From: Codonopsis lanceolata
Lineage: Eukaryota; Streptophyta; Magnoliopsida; Asterales; Campanulaceae
NCBI GenBank assembly: GCA_013146195.2
Contig: CM028379.1
Location: forward strand, 160,610,437-160,674,436
Direction of reading: 5' to 3'
Length of the DNA stretch: 64,000 nt
In this document: positions 23,703 to 35,700 of the stretch, piece by piece
Position numbering within the stretch: position 1 is the stretch's first letter
Layout: every line of letters starts with the position of its first letter
Program-made: the position numbers and the translations under genes
Notes under the pieces: model-generated
What the model saw: only the letters and a program-made list of their open reading frames with translations
The model's database searches: none
Told to the model about the DNA's origin: nothing

Positions 23703-26700
23703 ATGGGCCGCTCCCTTCTCTCTAACCTCCTCATTCTTTCCAGCTCTTCAATGTAATTCTCCAATCTCACACTTACTCAATACGTAAACTGCTACGGAAT
23801 GATTGTTGTACTAAAATGGCGATGGAATGAAATAATCATTCTTCTGTGCCAAACAAGCTCCGATAGTTGTTTGATTCACAATTTTACTCTAATTTTGGCT
23901 TTTTTTTTGTTTATCAACAATTCCAAGCAGTTCGTCTGGAACAATTTCAAGTAAAGTTTTGGCAAGACCTGGAACAATATGTCACCGTCGCCGCCTTCCA
24001 ATTGGCTATGGGATTAGCAGCAGCCGATGCCATTGCAGTTTATCCGTCTCCGAACCTCCTTCTGTTTCTGACGATTCTTCCACCTCTGTAAAGTAAATCT
24101 CTCTTCACTTACTTGATACTTGTTTTACTTATGTTTTAAATTAGGTTTGCCACATATGTTGATTGTTAATTTTGAAATATTTGAAGCTTGTTTGCAATTA
24201 AATAATGAAGTTCCAGACCTCCAAGGAGTTTCATTGTTCTTGCAATTACCAGACCTCTAAAATCTTTGCTATGACATGTACCTCGCTGAAGTGGCCATTA
24301 AGATACATCTAAGGATTCACGATCGTTAAGTTTCTTGAGAATAAATAACTGAGCATGAGCCCTGATTTAAAGAGAAATGTTTTGCTGTCCTAATGAATAT
24401 AGCTTTTGGGAGAAAGGTGAGGCTATGAAAACGAAACAAGGAGGAAGCATACACAAGACACGAGAGTTAATCGATATGGACCATATGGTATAGGATCCAA
24501 ACCCCACTTCAGCAAGGGGGAGTGAAAAAATTATCGAATGATAGTATATCGGTAACAAATATGAGATCATTAATCTCCTTGTCATCAAGGTTTTTGGAAA
24601 GAAGGAAGTTCCAAGTGGTAATTATTAGGTTGGGTGAGAAAAGGCTAGTAACTGGAGCCTCATGAAGAGAAGAGAACAACAAAGTCATGATAAGCTGAAA
24701 GAAGGAAAAGTTCCGGATGCTGATGTTGGTCAGGATCTGGGCTTGGTGTGAACATGAAGGTCGTTTTGCAACAAACTATTGGAATTGCATAGTTGATACT
24801 TAAATGAAGGAAGTAACTGTATGAAACCAACGGAAAACAAAATGGCAAAAAATCCAACTTCTCTCATTTACAAGTGGATATCTATTGTATAGAAGCTAAA
24901 AGCTGAATTAGAGAAAGTACCCTAATAACTAGTGCTCTGCAGAGTCTGTAATAGTTCTAAACAAAGAATGGCAACCTTTTTTTTTTTTTTTGATAAGTAA
25001 CAAAGAATGGCAACTTACAGCTAATATTATCGATAATACATTTACAAAATAATTTGATGGTGATCTGTGTATGACTCTAGCTCTTTTAGTGGTTCGAATC
25101 AGTTCATTACCCAAAATTCTAGCACAATGCTCAACTAAACCTCTTCAAAAAGGGGGGAAAAGAGGTTTAAAACGATAGACACATATTTTAGGATGGCTAA
25201 CCAAGAAAAGGAAGGAACATGTTGATAGCTTTTAACTTTAGGATATCATGCATATATCTTTATTTTTTCCAATATGAAATATTTTTTTTATGAAAATCTG
25301 TACTTTGATTTGAGAAAAATAAAATATACTCTTTTCTTACACATTTTATGAGTCTGCTGCCCGCTATGAAGTGAGAACAAAAAAGCACACCACACTATTC
25401 ACTAGCATTGCCAATGCGTCAACCAGTCACTTGAAATGGGAGCATGAGTGACATGGTAAGGCATTCACATATTTACTATTGTTACTTGGTTTCATTCCCA
25501 AACACTTTAAAAGCTAAAGAGATAAACAAGTAATGCAGTTTCATCTTTTCCAGTACCTTTCAATAGAAAATATGTTGTTGATGCCTCACTAAAATATTCA
25601 TCAGAAATATTATTCCTTCTCTTATCAGAACTGAACTTGAGGTCCTTGGTTCCAATCCCCATACCAACAAGGGGTCACACTTACCTATCCAAAAAAAAAA
25701 ATCATTAGAAATATTATTCCTTCTCTTATCAGAACTTACTTGAAAAATATTTGCTAAACAGGAAAAGGATAGTCTCTGGAGTCCAACCAACAGGATCTAT
25801 ACACCTTGGGAATTATCTTGGTGCAATAAAGAATTGGGTAGCATTGCAGGTTGGATAAACTTTAATTCAGTTTCTGTGTTCTTATCCTTGTAACAGTATC
25901 TTCTCTTCTGTGGATTTAGTGATATTATCCAAATAATTAGTGCTTCTTATTATAATAAATGATTTATGGAAAATTAACTATGTAAGTTGGAGGCACTAAC
26001 TGATGACATGGCTCATAAAGACATAGTTCAATAGACAACACAAGGTTATGACAAAAAATTGTTGTGTTATAAAATTGTTTTCAAACGTGACATGCCTAAA
26101 CTTTAATTACTTGCTAAGCATTTCACAACGAAACATGAAAAAGAACTTACGAAATGTACCACTGTTCCAAAATGAGTGTTGTCATATGGATTTCGGTCTT
26201 GTGCCAAAGTGAGCTTCAGAATTTACTTCCTTCTGTTTTCTATGTTTCCGCTCCCATACGTGGTGAAATGAGTACCATATGATTGCAGTGGTTACACTTC
26301 TATTTACTCTCTAGTCTTAGTAAGGGCAGTTCTGAAAAGTTCAAGGTTTCCTTCTTTGTGTGCCTCTGAAAAGGTGACACCCATTGTGGGACTGAGGAAG
26401 TACCCATTTAGCATGTGGAAGCAAGTATGTAAGCATGCATACTTATATTCCAAAGAATTTTGTATCGGTCTCAGCAGCAATGGAATCTCTAAAAGTATTA
26501 ATCTATTGGCATGCTGCTAGTAGGAGGTTGCAAAATGACCATCTGGAATCGCCCTCAGAATTTTGTATTCTTGTTGGCATGCCTATATGATGCACAGTGT
26601 GATGTCAAAGCCTTCTCGCCCTTCCTACTCCCAAAACCTAACCAAAAAAGAATAAGAAAGAAATGGTAAATAGAAGGGAGGAGAGGTTGCCAAATATGCT

Positions 26701-29700
26701 CCTGCAGATGCAAGGACGAATAGTTCGCATGCACAAGTGAAGCATATTCAGGGAGCCCCTCCCAATATTGAAATTGGATCACAACACTTCATGTGAGTGA
26801 CGATGTAATCTGTGTTAACTAACTTTCAATAGCCTGGGGTATGGCCATGATTATATCTATCCTTGTACTAGGTATTAAGGGACATAATAGCATAAGTCTT
26901 TTTGGAGAAAGCCCATAAGTCCTTGTGGATCTTCCTAAGTGTCATTATTTGATCATATTGGCAGTGTGCCAATGTCGAGTCTCCATTTCTTAAGCCTGCG
27001 CTCCATTAAATAATTAAAAGTAGAGTAACAGAAACATATTGGGTCCATGACAGCTTTTACTTATCAAAAAAATAAAATAAAAAATAATTAAAAATAGAGT
27101 AACAGAAACATATTGGGTCCATGACAGCTTTGATAACTCTTCAACAGCCATCAACGCTTTGGAACATCAATTCAAAAGCATTTCATTAGCTGTATCAAAT
27201 GGTTACATGTGCTTAATCTGGTTTGGCAATGACATTAGCCATAACAAGATAATTATTTATAAAAAATGAGCAATGATTACTTTCAAAAAGTTGATTGTTA
27301 GTAGCAAGATTTCACAAATGACTACAAAAGTTATAAGGTACCTACTTTGAGTGTATACGTCTGAATAGTTTCTTAATCAAAATAACTTACTTTTATGTTT
27401 GCATCTGATAAGCAAGAAGTTATCTTATAACATGCAACTGACTTCTAGTGGTCTTCCCTGTTTTGGCCTTTTATGTTCTTGTTTGTGTATCACAGGATAA
27501 GTATGAGACTCTGTTCTTCATCGTGGATCTACATGCGGTATGTTTATAACAGTAGCCATACTATATGAATATTACACAATTTATTCACATTGTTTCTCCT
27601 GTTGCATCTGTTGCTATATGACTGAATCCATCTGGAGTCCTTTTCCATGGCCTCCTATTGCTTGAGATTTTCTGGAATTATGAGTTAAGGAGAGATTGAG
27701 ACGATGAGTAAGGAGTGACCTATGAAAAGTGAGAGAGTACTACCTTATAGTCAACAAACACCATAAAGAGTCTGCCGACAGAACACATCAGCTAAATAAA
27801 TGCTGATTTGTGAAACAAACATTTATCAATGTGGAAGCCTCAATCCTAACCCGAAAGGATTCGAAACTTCCATAACAGTATCCAACCTGGATTTTCCCTT
27901 GCTATTCTCTCTGCATTGCCAGAGCAGAGTAGGCTTAGAAAGGACAAAACCTTACATACGAACTTTTCTGAGCCCTGGAATATAGATGTAATTATGTGTA
28001 TCCTTCCGTGTGACAGCTGGGATTGGATGGCTGACACTAAAGCCAATCGAACTGGAGATGGCCTGCTGTATTTTGTGGGGATTTTTTGCATGAGGTTGGC
28101 GATAGATTTTCCTATTATTAGAAGCAGTTTTATGGCCCCCTTTCATAGGATTCGTCTCATTTGTTAGTTTTTTAGTCATAAGCTTGGTTATGTACTTGTA
28201 CACCATATTGCTACACATGATTGGCTTATATGCACCAAGTAAATGTTGTGGGCTGTCAGTTTTATGGCCCCCTTTCATAGGATTCGTCTCATTTGTTAGT
28301 TTTTTAGTCATAAGCTTGGTTATGTACTTGTACACCATATTGCAACACATGATTGGCTTATATGCACCAAGTAAATGTTGTGGGCTGTCAGTCTAAAGAA
28401 CAAAGGCCTGAATTGTGGAGAAGATAGGTTCAACATAATTAGGAAAGAAGCTTTGAGCAATTACAACAAAACTTGATCCATAGTAGGTCTCTTTTAAAAA
28501 AGTTTATAGGAAAAAACCATTGGGCATGGGTGTATTTAGTTCCGAATGGAATGCTTACTACTTCAAGCTCACTAATTGGTCTGATGAGGTCACTTACTGG
28601 GATGTGCACAGTGGACAGTATCTGATGGAGGACTTCAGCAATGCTGAAAAGGTTGACATGCTGAGGATCATTTCTATCTAAAAGGGACTCTCTGATGTCA
28701 CATATTTATTCTTCTCAGCTGTAGAGGTTAACGAAGGAGTTTATTTATGGCACAATACTTCCTGCCTTCCGATGGAAAAAGTATTGTTATCGTGACCTTA
28801 TCCCTCAAATTTTGCGGTGGAATCTGGATTTCTGTTTTGCAATCGATTTGCCTACTGCTAGAATATATAATGAAGAAAATCAGCTTGGTTGGAGGAGTGT
28901 ACAAAATTATTGCAAAGGTATTATCAGTTCGGTTAAAATTAGTCCCGGGGAAGATCATTTCTGAAAATCAGTATGCGTTCGTGGGAGGGCATCAGATCAC
29001 TAAAGCTGCGTTGATTGCAAATGAGGTTTTAGATGCAAGATTAAGAAGCGGGAAACCTATGATGCACGGACACGGCAAGGGGCTTACGTTTTCCGTATCC
29101 GAGACGTATGGGACACGGATACGCGTCGGAAACGCCTGACATGGCCCAAAATACGTTTGGGGCCGAATTTGAATTTCCGAAACTATTGGACATGGACACG
29201 GGTACGGGGCTAAGACAGTTGGGATACGTATCCTTTAAGTCGGACACAATTGGGTCATATTTATTCGTTGTTGTCGACAACTCGACATCGTCCAAGACTC
29301 GAAACAAGCCCAAGCTCCTGAATCGTGAGAACTAGCCGAAGAGGAAGACAAAATCGAAGAGGCACTGTCTCAGAATCGAAGGAAGCCAAAATCGACAACC
29401 GAAGAGGCGAAGAATACCTGATTGTTCAAATCGAAGGGAAAGATCATCAGAACTCAGAAGATTTCAAACTCGAAGGTAGAGAAGTTCTCATTGTCGAGAG
29501 AATTGTATGTGAATCACTGAATTGTATACTGAGCCCCCCCTACATTTTGGTTTTTAATATTTAGAAATATTATTTTATGCTTATAGGTATCCCCGTATCT
29601 CGTATCTCGTGTCTCGTGTCCGTGCAACATAGCGGGAAACCAGGACTGCTTTGTAAACTTGACATCGAAAAGGCCTATAACCACGCTAATTGGGCATTCC

Positions 29701-32700
29701 TGGATTACTTGCTGACTAGGATGGGCTTCGGAAGTCGATGGAGAGAGTGGATTTTCTTCTGCATATCTTCGGTTAAATTCTCGGTTCTAGTTAATGGCGT
29801 ACCTGGATTTTTCTCGAGTTCGAGAGGGCTACGACAAAGAGATCCATTATCTCCTTTCCTCTTTATCATAGTCATGGAGGCCCCGAGTAAGATGATGGAT
29901 ATTTTGGTAGCCAAAAATCTGATCCGGGGATTCGATGTGGGTACAAGAAGTGATCAGGGGCTGCAGACCTCACACTTGTTATTTGCTGATGATACTCTTG
30001 TTTCTGCGAGGCTGACCACTCTCAGTTGGGATACCTTCGCCTAATGTTACTTTTTTTCGAGGTGGCTTCAGGGCTAAAGATCAATATCCATAAGAGCGAG
30101 GTGTTTTCGGTCAGGGAAGTGACTAATATAGAATATCTGGCAGGTTTTTGGGATGCAGAGTGGGTAAGTTTCTGATAGCTTATTTAGGTCTCCCTTTCTG
30201 GGCTAGTTCAAGGAGCAAGAACATCTGGATTCCGATTATTGAAAGATTTGAACGTAGGCTGACAGGATGGAAAAAGCAATACTTGTCGAAAGGTGGAAGA
30301 TTGGCTCTCATCAAGAGTAAGTGGTTTCAAGACTGGAGAAATTGGAGAGAGATTTTCTTTGGGAAGGAAATGCAGCGTAAAAGAAATACCATTTGGTTAA
30401 GTGGGAGATGTTATGCTCCAGCATGAAAGTGGGTGGTTTAGGAATAAAAAATCTAAAGAGTTTCAAGACTGGGAGATGGACTCCTTAGTGCAGTTCTTTG
30501 AGTTGAAGATCTGTGGAAGAAGGGAGGATAAAGCAATGTGGGAGGGGGAGAAGAACAAGACTTTTATGGTCAGATCCTTTTATGAGAAGATGAAGCATAT
30601 GAGGGAGTCAACAATACGAAAGGAAAGGGCAACAATACTAAAGGAAAGGGCTGTCCAAGAGCAGCAAGTGGGGTGGACATTTGTTGTTCAAAGAAGATTA
30701 CTTTGGGGTTGGAAACAAGGTCAGGAAAAGGGATAGAAGAGGGCACGGGCTGGAATGAAGAAACAAAAGGGACTCAAGACAATAAAGGGCTTGCTAGAGG
30801 GGAAGTAATCACATGGTTCGAATCTACAAAGGATGAGCTCAAACCTTATACGGGTTGGGGCTGTTGTGTTGGAGAAGGGGTTAACATGGGCTATGGTTGG
30901 AGGAAGCTTGGAGGATGGTTCAAGATGGGCTCATGGAAAGGAGGGACATGCTAGGAGGCTAGACGCCTTGCAACTCACGGCTTGCAAGGAAAACAAAGGA
31001 GGCCGTCTTCTACAATTCCTAAAGGAAGGACTCACTTAATTAAGGCTTTAAATTTAAATCCAGTTTTTGTTATTTTAGGGTTTTTAGTTTTAGTTTATTT
31101 TATTTATTTAGTTTTATTTCTTTCCTAATTAGTTAGGGTTTCATTAATAGATTAGGGTTTATTTTGTAGCCTTTATAAGGCATCTTTGTAATAAAAAAAA
31201 GCAGATTTTTTACGTTTAATAAAAGAACCAAGAACACGGCCTGCTCTTCTTCTAAAAATCGATTCCTTCTTCTTGAAGGTGAGTGAAGCCTAAAGAAATT
31301 GAATTGTCCGAATTCTTTATGTTAGGTAAGTGAAGCCTAGCCGGTGAACCTGTCTTCTATCTTATTTTCTTGTTATTTTTCATGGCAGCCTTGGGTACAA
31401 TTAAGGCGTGGGTTGTGGTGATTATTCTCCTTGGAATTCTTGGCCATAGTGAGTAATTATCGTGGGTGTTTTCTTTGTTGAATATCTTAGCGAGTTGGGA
31501 CAGATTAAGGAGTGGTCCCAATTGTTATCTTGGGGCTGTTTTTGTTTGTCTTGATAATTTTGGCCAAGGTAAGGAATTCAAAGGAGGGTGTTTTTAATTG
31601 TGTTTTTTGGGCAGATTGTAGGCTATTATAAATTGCAAAATAAGGCTAAGTTGTGGGACTGAAGTTGTAAGGGTTCTTTCTAAAAACGGGTTGGGTTTGT
31701 TGGGAGTTTTGTGGGTGAGTTAGGGCTGTTTTGAGGAGTATTGGTGCAGCTTTGGGGCTGTTCAAATAGGTTGGACAGATTTGTGGCTTCAAGGGTTGTC
31801 GTCACGCATTAGATGATGTATAAAGTTGAGTTGGCTCTTTTCCGTGGAGGAATGTATGGAAAACCAAGGCGCCAGCCAGAGTGAGCTTTTTTATGTGGGA
31901 AGCTGGTAATGAAGCCCTCCTTACCGGTGACAACTTGTGAAAGAGAAATAAATTTTTTGTGAACAGATGCTTTTTGTGTAAAGAGGATGAGGAGAATGTT
32001 AATCATCTCTTGCTGCACTATTCTGTAGCTAGGAAGCTCTGGGATTATGTGTTTAATCTGTTCATGATCTCTTGGGTTATGCCAAGATCAGTGTGAGTGA
32101 GTGAGTGAAGCTTTTGATGGAAAGCTGGTCTTTGTGTAAGAGGAAAAAGATTAACACTTTTTGGAGTGTGGTCCCTTCGATAGTGTGCTGGTCCTTATGG
32201 AAGGAAAGAAATGGAAGATGCTTTGAAAATGAAGAGAGGACGATGGAAGAAATTAAGAAGCTGAGTCTGAAGACTATGTTCTTTTGGTGTCATGTGCTAA
32301 TTGCGCAAGGGGGTAATCCCTTTGTAGATTTTGTGGAGAATATCTCTATTGCAGAGTAATCTTTTTGCATATTTCCTGTGTACATAGGCAGCGCCCCCTT
32401 TTGGCGCATATTTATACAAAATTTTACTTATCAAAAAAAATATATAATGAAGAAGGGACGTTACCTTGAATATTTTTTGATTCTGGATTTCGTGCATTAG
32501 TAAGTTTGGCTTCACAAATTCTAGGAGAAGTATGACAGTAATGATTTTTATCGAGTTTTCTCCACATCTTTTGAACTTCTTTTTAATTCAAAGATATACA
32601 TTGGTAATCCCTGGAAATATTTCTACTTAAGCTTTGGATGGCAGCTAGCTGTGAGCACCCTACAATCAGTGTATACTTTCAAGATACTAATAGGCTAGAA

Positions 32701-35700
32701 TTTGGTAGGGGCATTAATTACCTTGATAAATTATATAATTGTTTCTTTAATAAAAAGAAAACGAAGGAGCCTGATTTCACTTGTACTTCAGTGCATGATG
32801 CTTTGATCATCTATACGTTCGATGTTAAATGTATTTGTAATAGGGGTGGCAAATCGGTCATGCTGGACCGTTATTGGGCCGACACGATAACAGCACGACA
32901 CGATAAACACGAACACGAATACGACACGATAAGCTTATCGTGCCTAATATTAAAACCCGAACACGACACGATAAAAACAAGAAAAGTATGGCACGGCACG
33001 ATAGGCAAAAAATACGATTTATTTAGTTAGACCCGTTAAGCACGTTAAGCCCAATAAACATTATAAAATATATAATTTTGATTTTTTAATACATATTTTG
33101 AAAATTTATCAATATAAATAGTCAATTAGTTTAAAATTCATAAATGTTCAAATGATAAAATTATGAAATAATCATGAAAATAGTTCGAAAGAAGTGAATA
33201 ATCCCTAATAAATTTTAAAAAATAAATTTTAAAAAAATATATTTTAGTTATCGTGCCTTACCGTGCTTATTAAGCCAGCCCGATAACAACCCATTTTTTA
33301 TCGTGTCTTATCGAACCCGATAAGTCACAACCCAAACCCTATAATTTCGTGCCGTGTTCATGTCGGCCAATCGTGTCGTGCCTCAAATTGCCACCCCTAA
33401 TTTGTAAGCAGTCTGGAACTTGTTTAATCTTTCAGATAACTCTTCCATATGACACCCAACAATTATCAAAAGCAACTAGAGATACAGCAGCGCTTTATCT
33501 GGCATGTGGCGTGGACCCCTCCAAGGTCTGTTGCAGCTGTTTCCTTCGTTACCTTATGTTAGTTAAAATTTTGCTAGACCTTTTCTCTTTATTGCAAAGA
33601 ATGTTTCTCATATTTAATTCTGCGTACAGGCTTCAATATTTGTGCAATCTCATGTTCGTGCTCATGTTGAATTGTTGTGGCTGCTGAGTTCTGCCACACC
33701 AATAGGTTGGCTGAACAGAATGATTCAGTTCAAAGAGAAATCACGCAAGGCGGTGCGTCTCTATTGTACGCGATCCAATCTCTACATTGCTTTGCTACTT
33801 GTATAATGGAATAAATTCCATATCCTTTTTCTCATTTCATTTTCTTTGTGAGTAGTATTATCATTTTCATTTTCATCTGAAGAAATTTGATGACATTTTG
33901 CAAGCAAAACTAGACACTGTGTGAGGGAATAGACTTACCATATTATGGGTTCATCTCTATGGTACTGTAATTGAATAATTGCAAGATGAATACAGATGAT
34001 AACTTTTTTTAAGTTGGAAACTTAAGAATTACATTCTCTGAATGCTAAATAATGTGGTTCAAAACAATTCAGAGTACATTAGAATTCAGAACTATGTTGG
34101 GGTTGGCATCACTATGTCAAATTGATGTGAAGCCTACTCCAAAATCATAGAAAGGAGTGCTCAAACTGTTACCTGTTTTAGCATCCTTACCCTTTTCAGT
34201 TATTTCCTTTACCAATCTTGGGTTTACTATGGCCTTTATGGGAACTGAAACCGAAGCACTCAAATTCGTATTATTAAGGCCCAGTGCAATTAGGCTTTTT
34301 TCTGTTTTCATTTACTGAATTCTTCAAACCAAAATTTTGGATTTCAATTTTGTGAACTTGTATGAATAGCAGCATACTTAGTTATCATTTGAAACATCAT
34401 TTTTTAACTTAAAAATAATTATAATTAATGTGTACTGTATTCTCTACTTTCAATTCACACGAAACTTCTAAGGATGCCAAGAACTCCAGGAATGAAAAGT
34501 GTTAGATGATTAGAGAGTAATAGATATTGAATTGTACAAGTAAGAACCCTCCCAACATCAGTTAAGGTTGAGTTTACAGCCGACGTGGTGTGTTTGGACA
34601 GTGAGGAATTCCAGAACTTCAGTGAGCAGTCTTTCTTGGCTTCTTCTCTGGGATAGAGTTGTTTTTATGGCGCCTATTTGGGATTTGGCTTGGGGTGCCT
34701 ATCGAGGAGTGCTCATCTCATAGAACCAACAGGATTGGGCTTTGATTTCTTAGTTTCTGTTTTTGGCTTGTGTCCTTCGTATTTTTGTTATTGGTCGATG
34801 GACTCCTCGTCTGTCCTTTTGTATCCTTTCATCTATTAAAAGGGACAAACGTGAGAATTGAAAACAAAGGATTGCTGGCCCTTTTCAGTAAATTTGGTGC
34901 TGCATCAATTCCCTCCTGCTTGAAAGACAAGATTTCAAATGTTTGATTCTTGTTTCATGTCCACAATCAATTGGATATCTGAAGATTCCTCGTCATCGTT
35001 GCTTTTGTCTTTTCAGCAGGATCTACATAGTTGGGATAGTGTTAATTTGTTTTTAAATTTAATGATTAGGGGCTGTGAGCTTGTACTATAGAAATATTTC
35101 TGTTTGGTGGTCCAAGAAAGCAACATTTTGTTGAGCATTTGCCTTAGTAATCTTTTACGTAAGTTTCAAACAGACTCTACAATGATAGTTGTATCGAATG
35201 AGGAAGTCCTTGCTACATAAAGCCTTCACATAATCAGAGCTTTTGTTCTCCAAGTCAAGCAGAATCTTGCCATGTTTTGGCATTTAATGGTTAAAAGATT
35301 ATGGAAGATATATACCAAGTTTGGTTTGATATTTCGAAGATGAAAAGATTATAAATGATCTTTGAGAAGTGATCATTGAAGTTGAAGCACCAACATTGAT
35401 TAAATGTATCTCCCAACACTTGTATTGCATATGCGAGAGGCTTATAATCCATTCTAATGGGTTGAACAAGATGAACGGACAATTTCTCTTGGAATTTCAA
35501 TCAAAGCGAGATTGCATCAGAAGGTTTATCATGTTCAGCATTGAGAAAGTTTAATTTCCCATAATGCCATTGTCATGCTGGCGGACATTCATCTTCTATA
35601 TAGCAAGTGTTATATACAAAGCTGAATACTTAGAACCTCTAAAGCTCTATATAAGTATAAGCATCGCTTGTCATAATTGTCTGATCTGACCTTCAGAGGT

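Larger units (their letters stand above)
28878..32438 (+). mobile_element. 5'-truncated LINE (L1-type) in TrpRS intron 4
   Basis: A 16-bp target duplication, AATATATAATGAAGAA, lies at 28862-28877 and 32439-32454, the second following an A-rich tail. The sequence opens in the reverse transcriptase domain (ISLVGGVYKIIAKVL, ENQYAFVGGHQI), continues with DIEKAYNHANWAFLD, GLRQRDPLSPFLF and the catalytic FADD at about 29982, then YLGLPFWASSRSKNIW and, near the end, the zinc-binding C-terminal region (NVWKTKAPARVSFFMW, FWSVVPSIVCWSLWKERN). The frame is broken repeatedly. Two later insertions interrupt it: a TIR element at 29058-29630 and an LTR-like segment at about 30600-31810. No endonuclease domain is present, as expected for 5' truncation. 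Confidence 0.93.

Noticed and set aside
29325..29564. 79-aa open frame between reverse transcriptase pieces
   Set aside because: It lies in the TIR element that split the LINE and shows no domain.
35291..35500. Retroelement polyprotein piece on the minus strand of TrpRS intron 6
   Set aside because: Similarity to a polyprotein is too faint and short to support.
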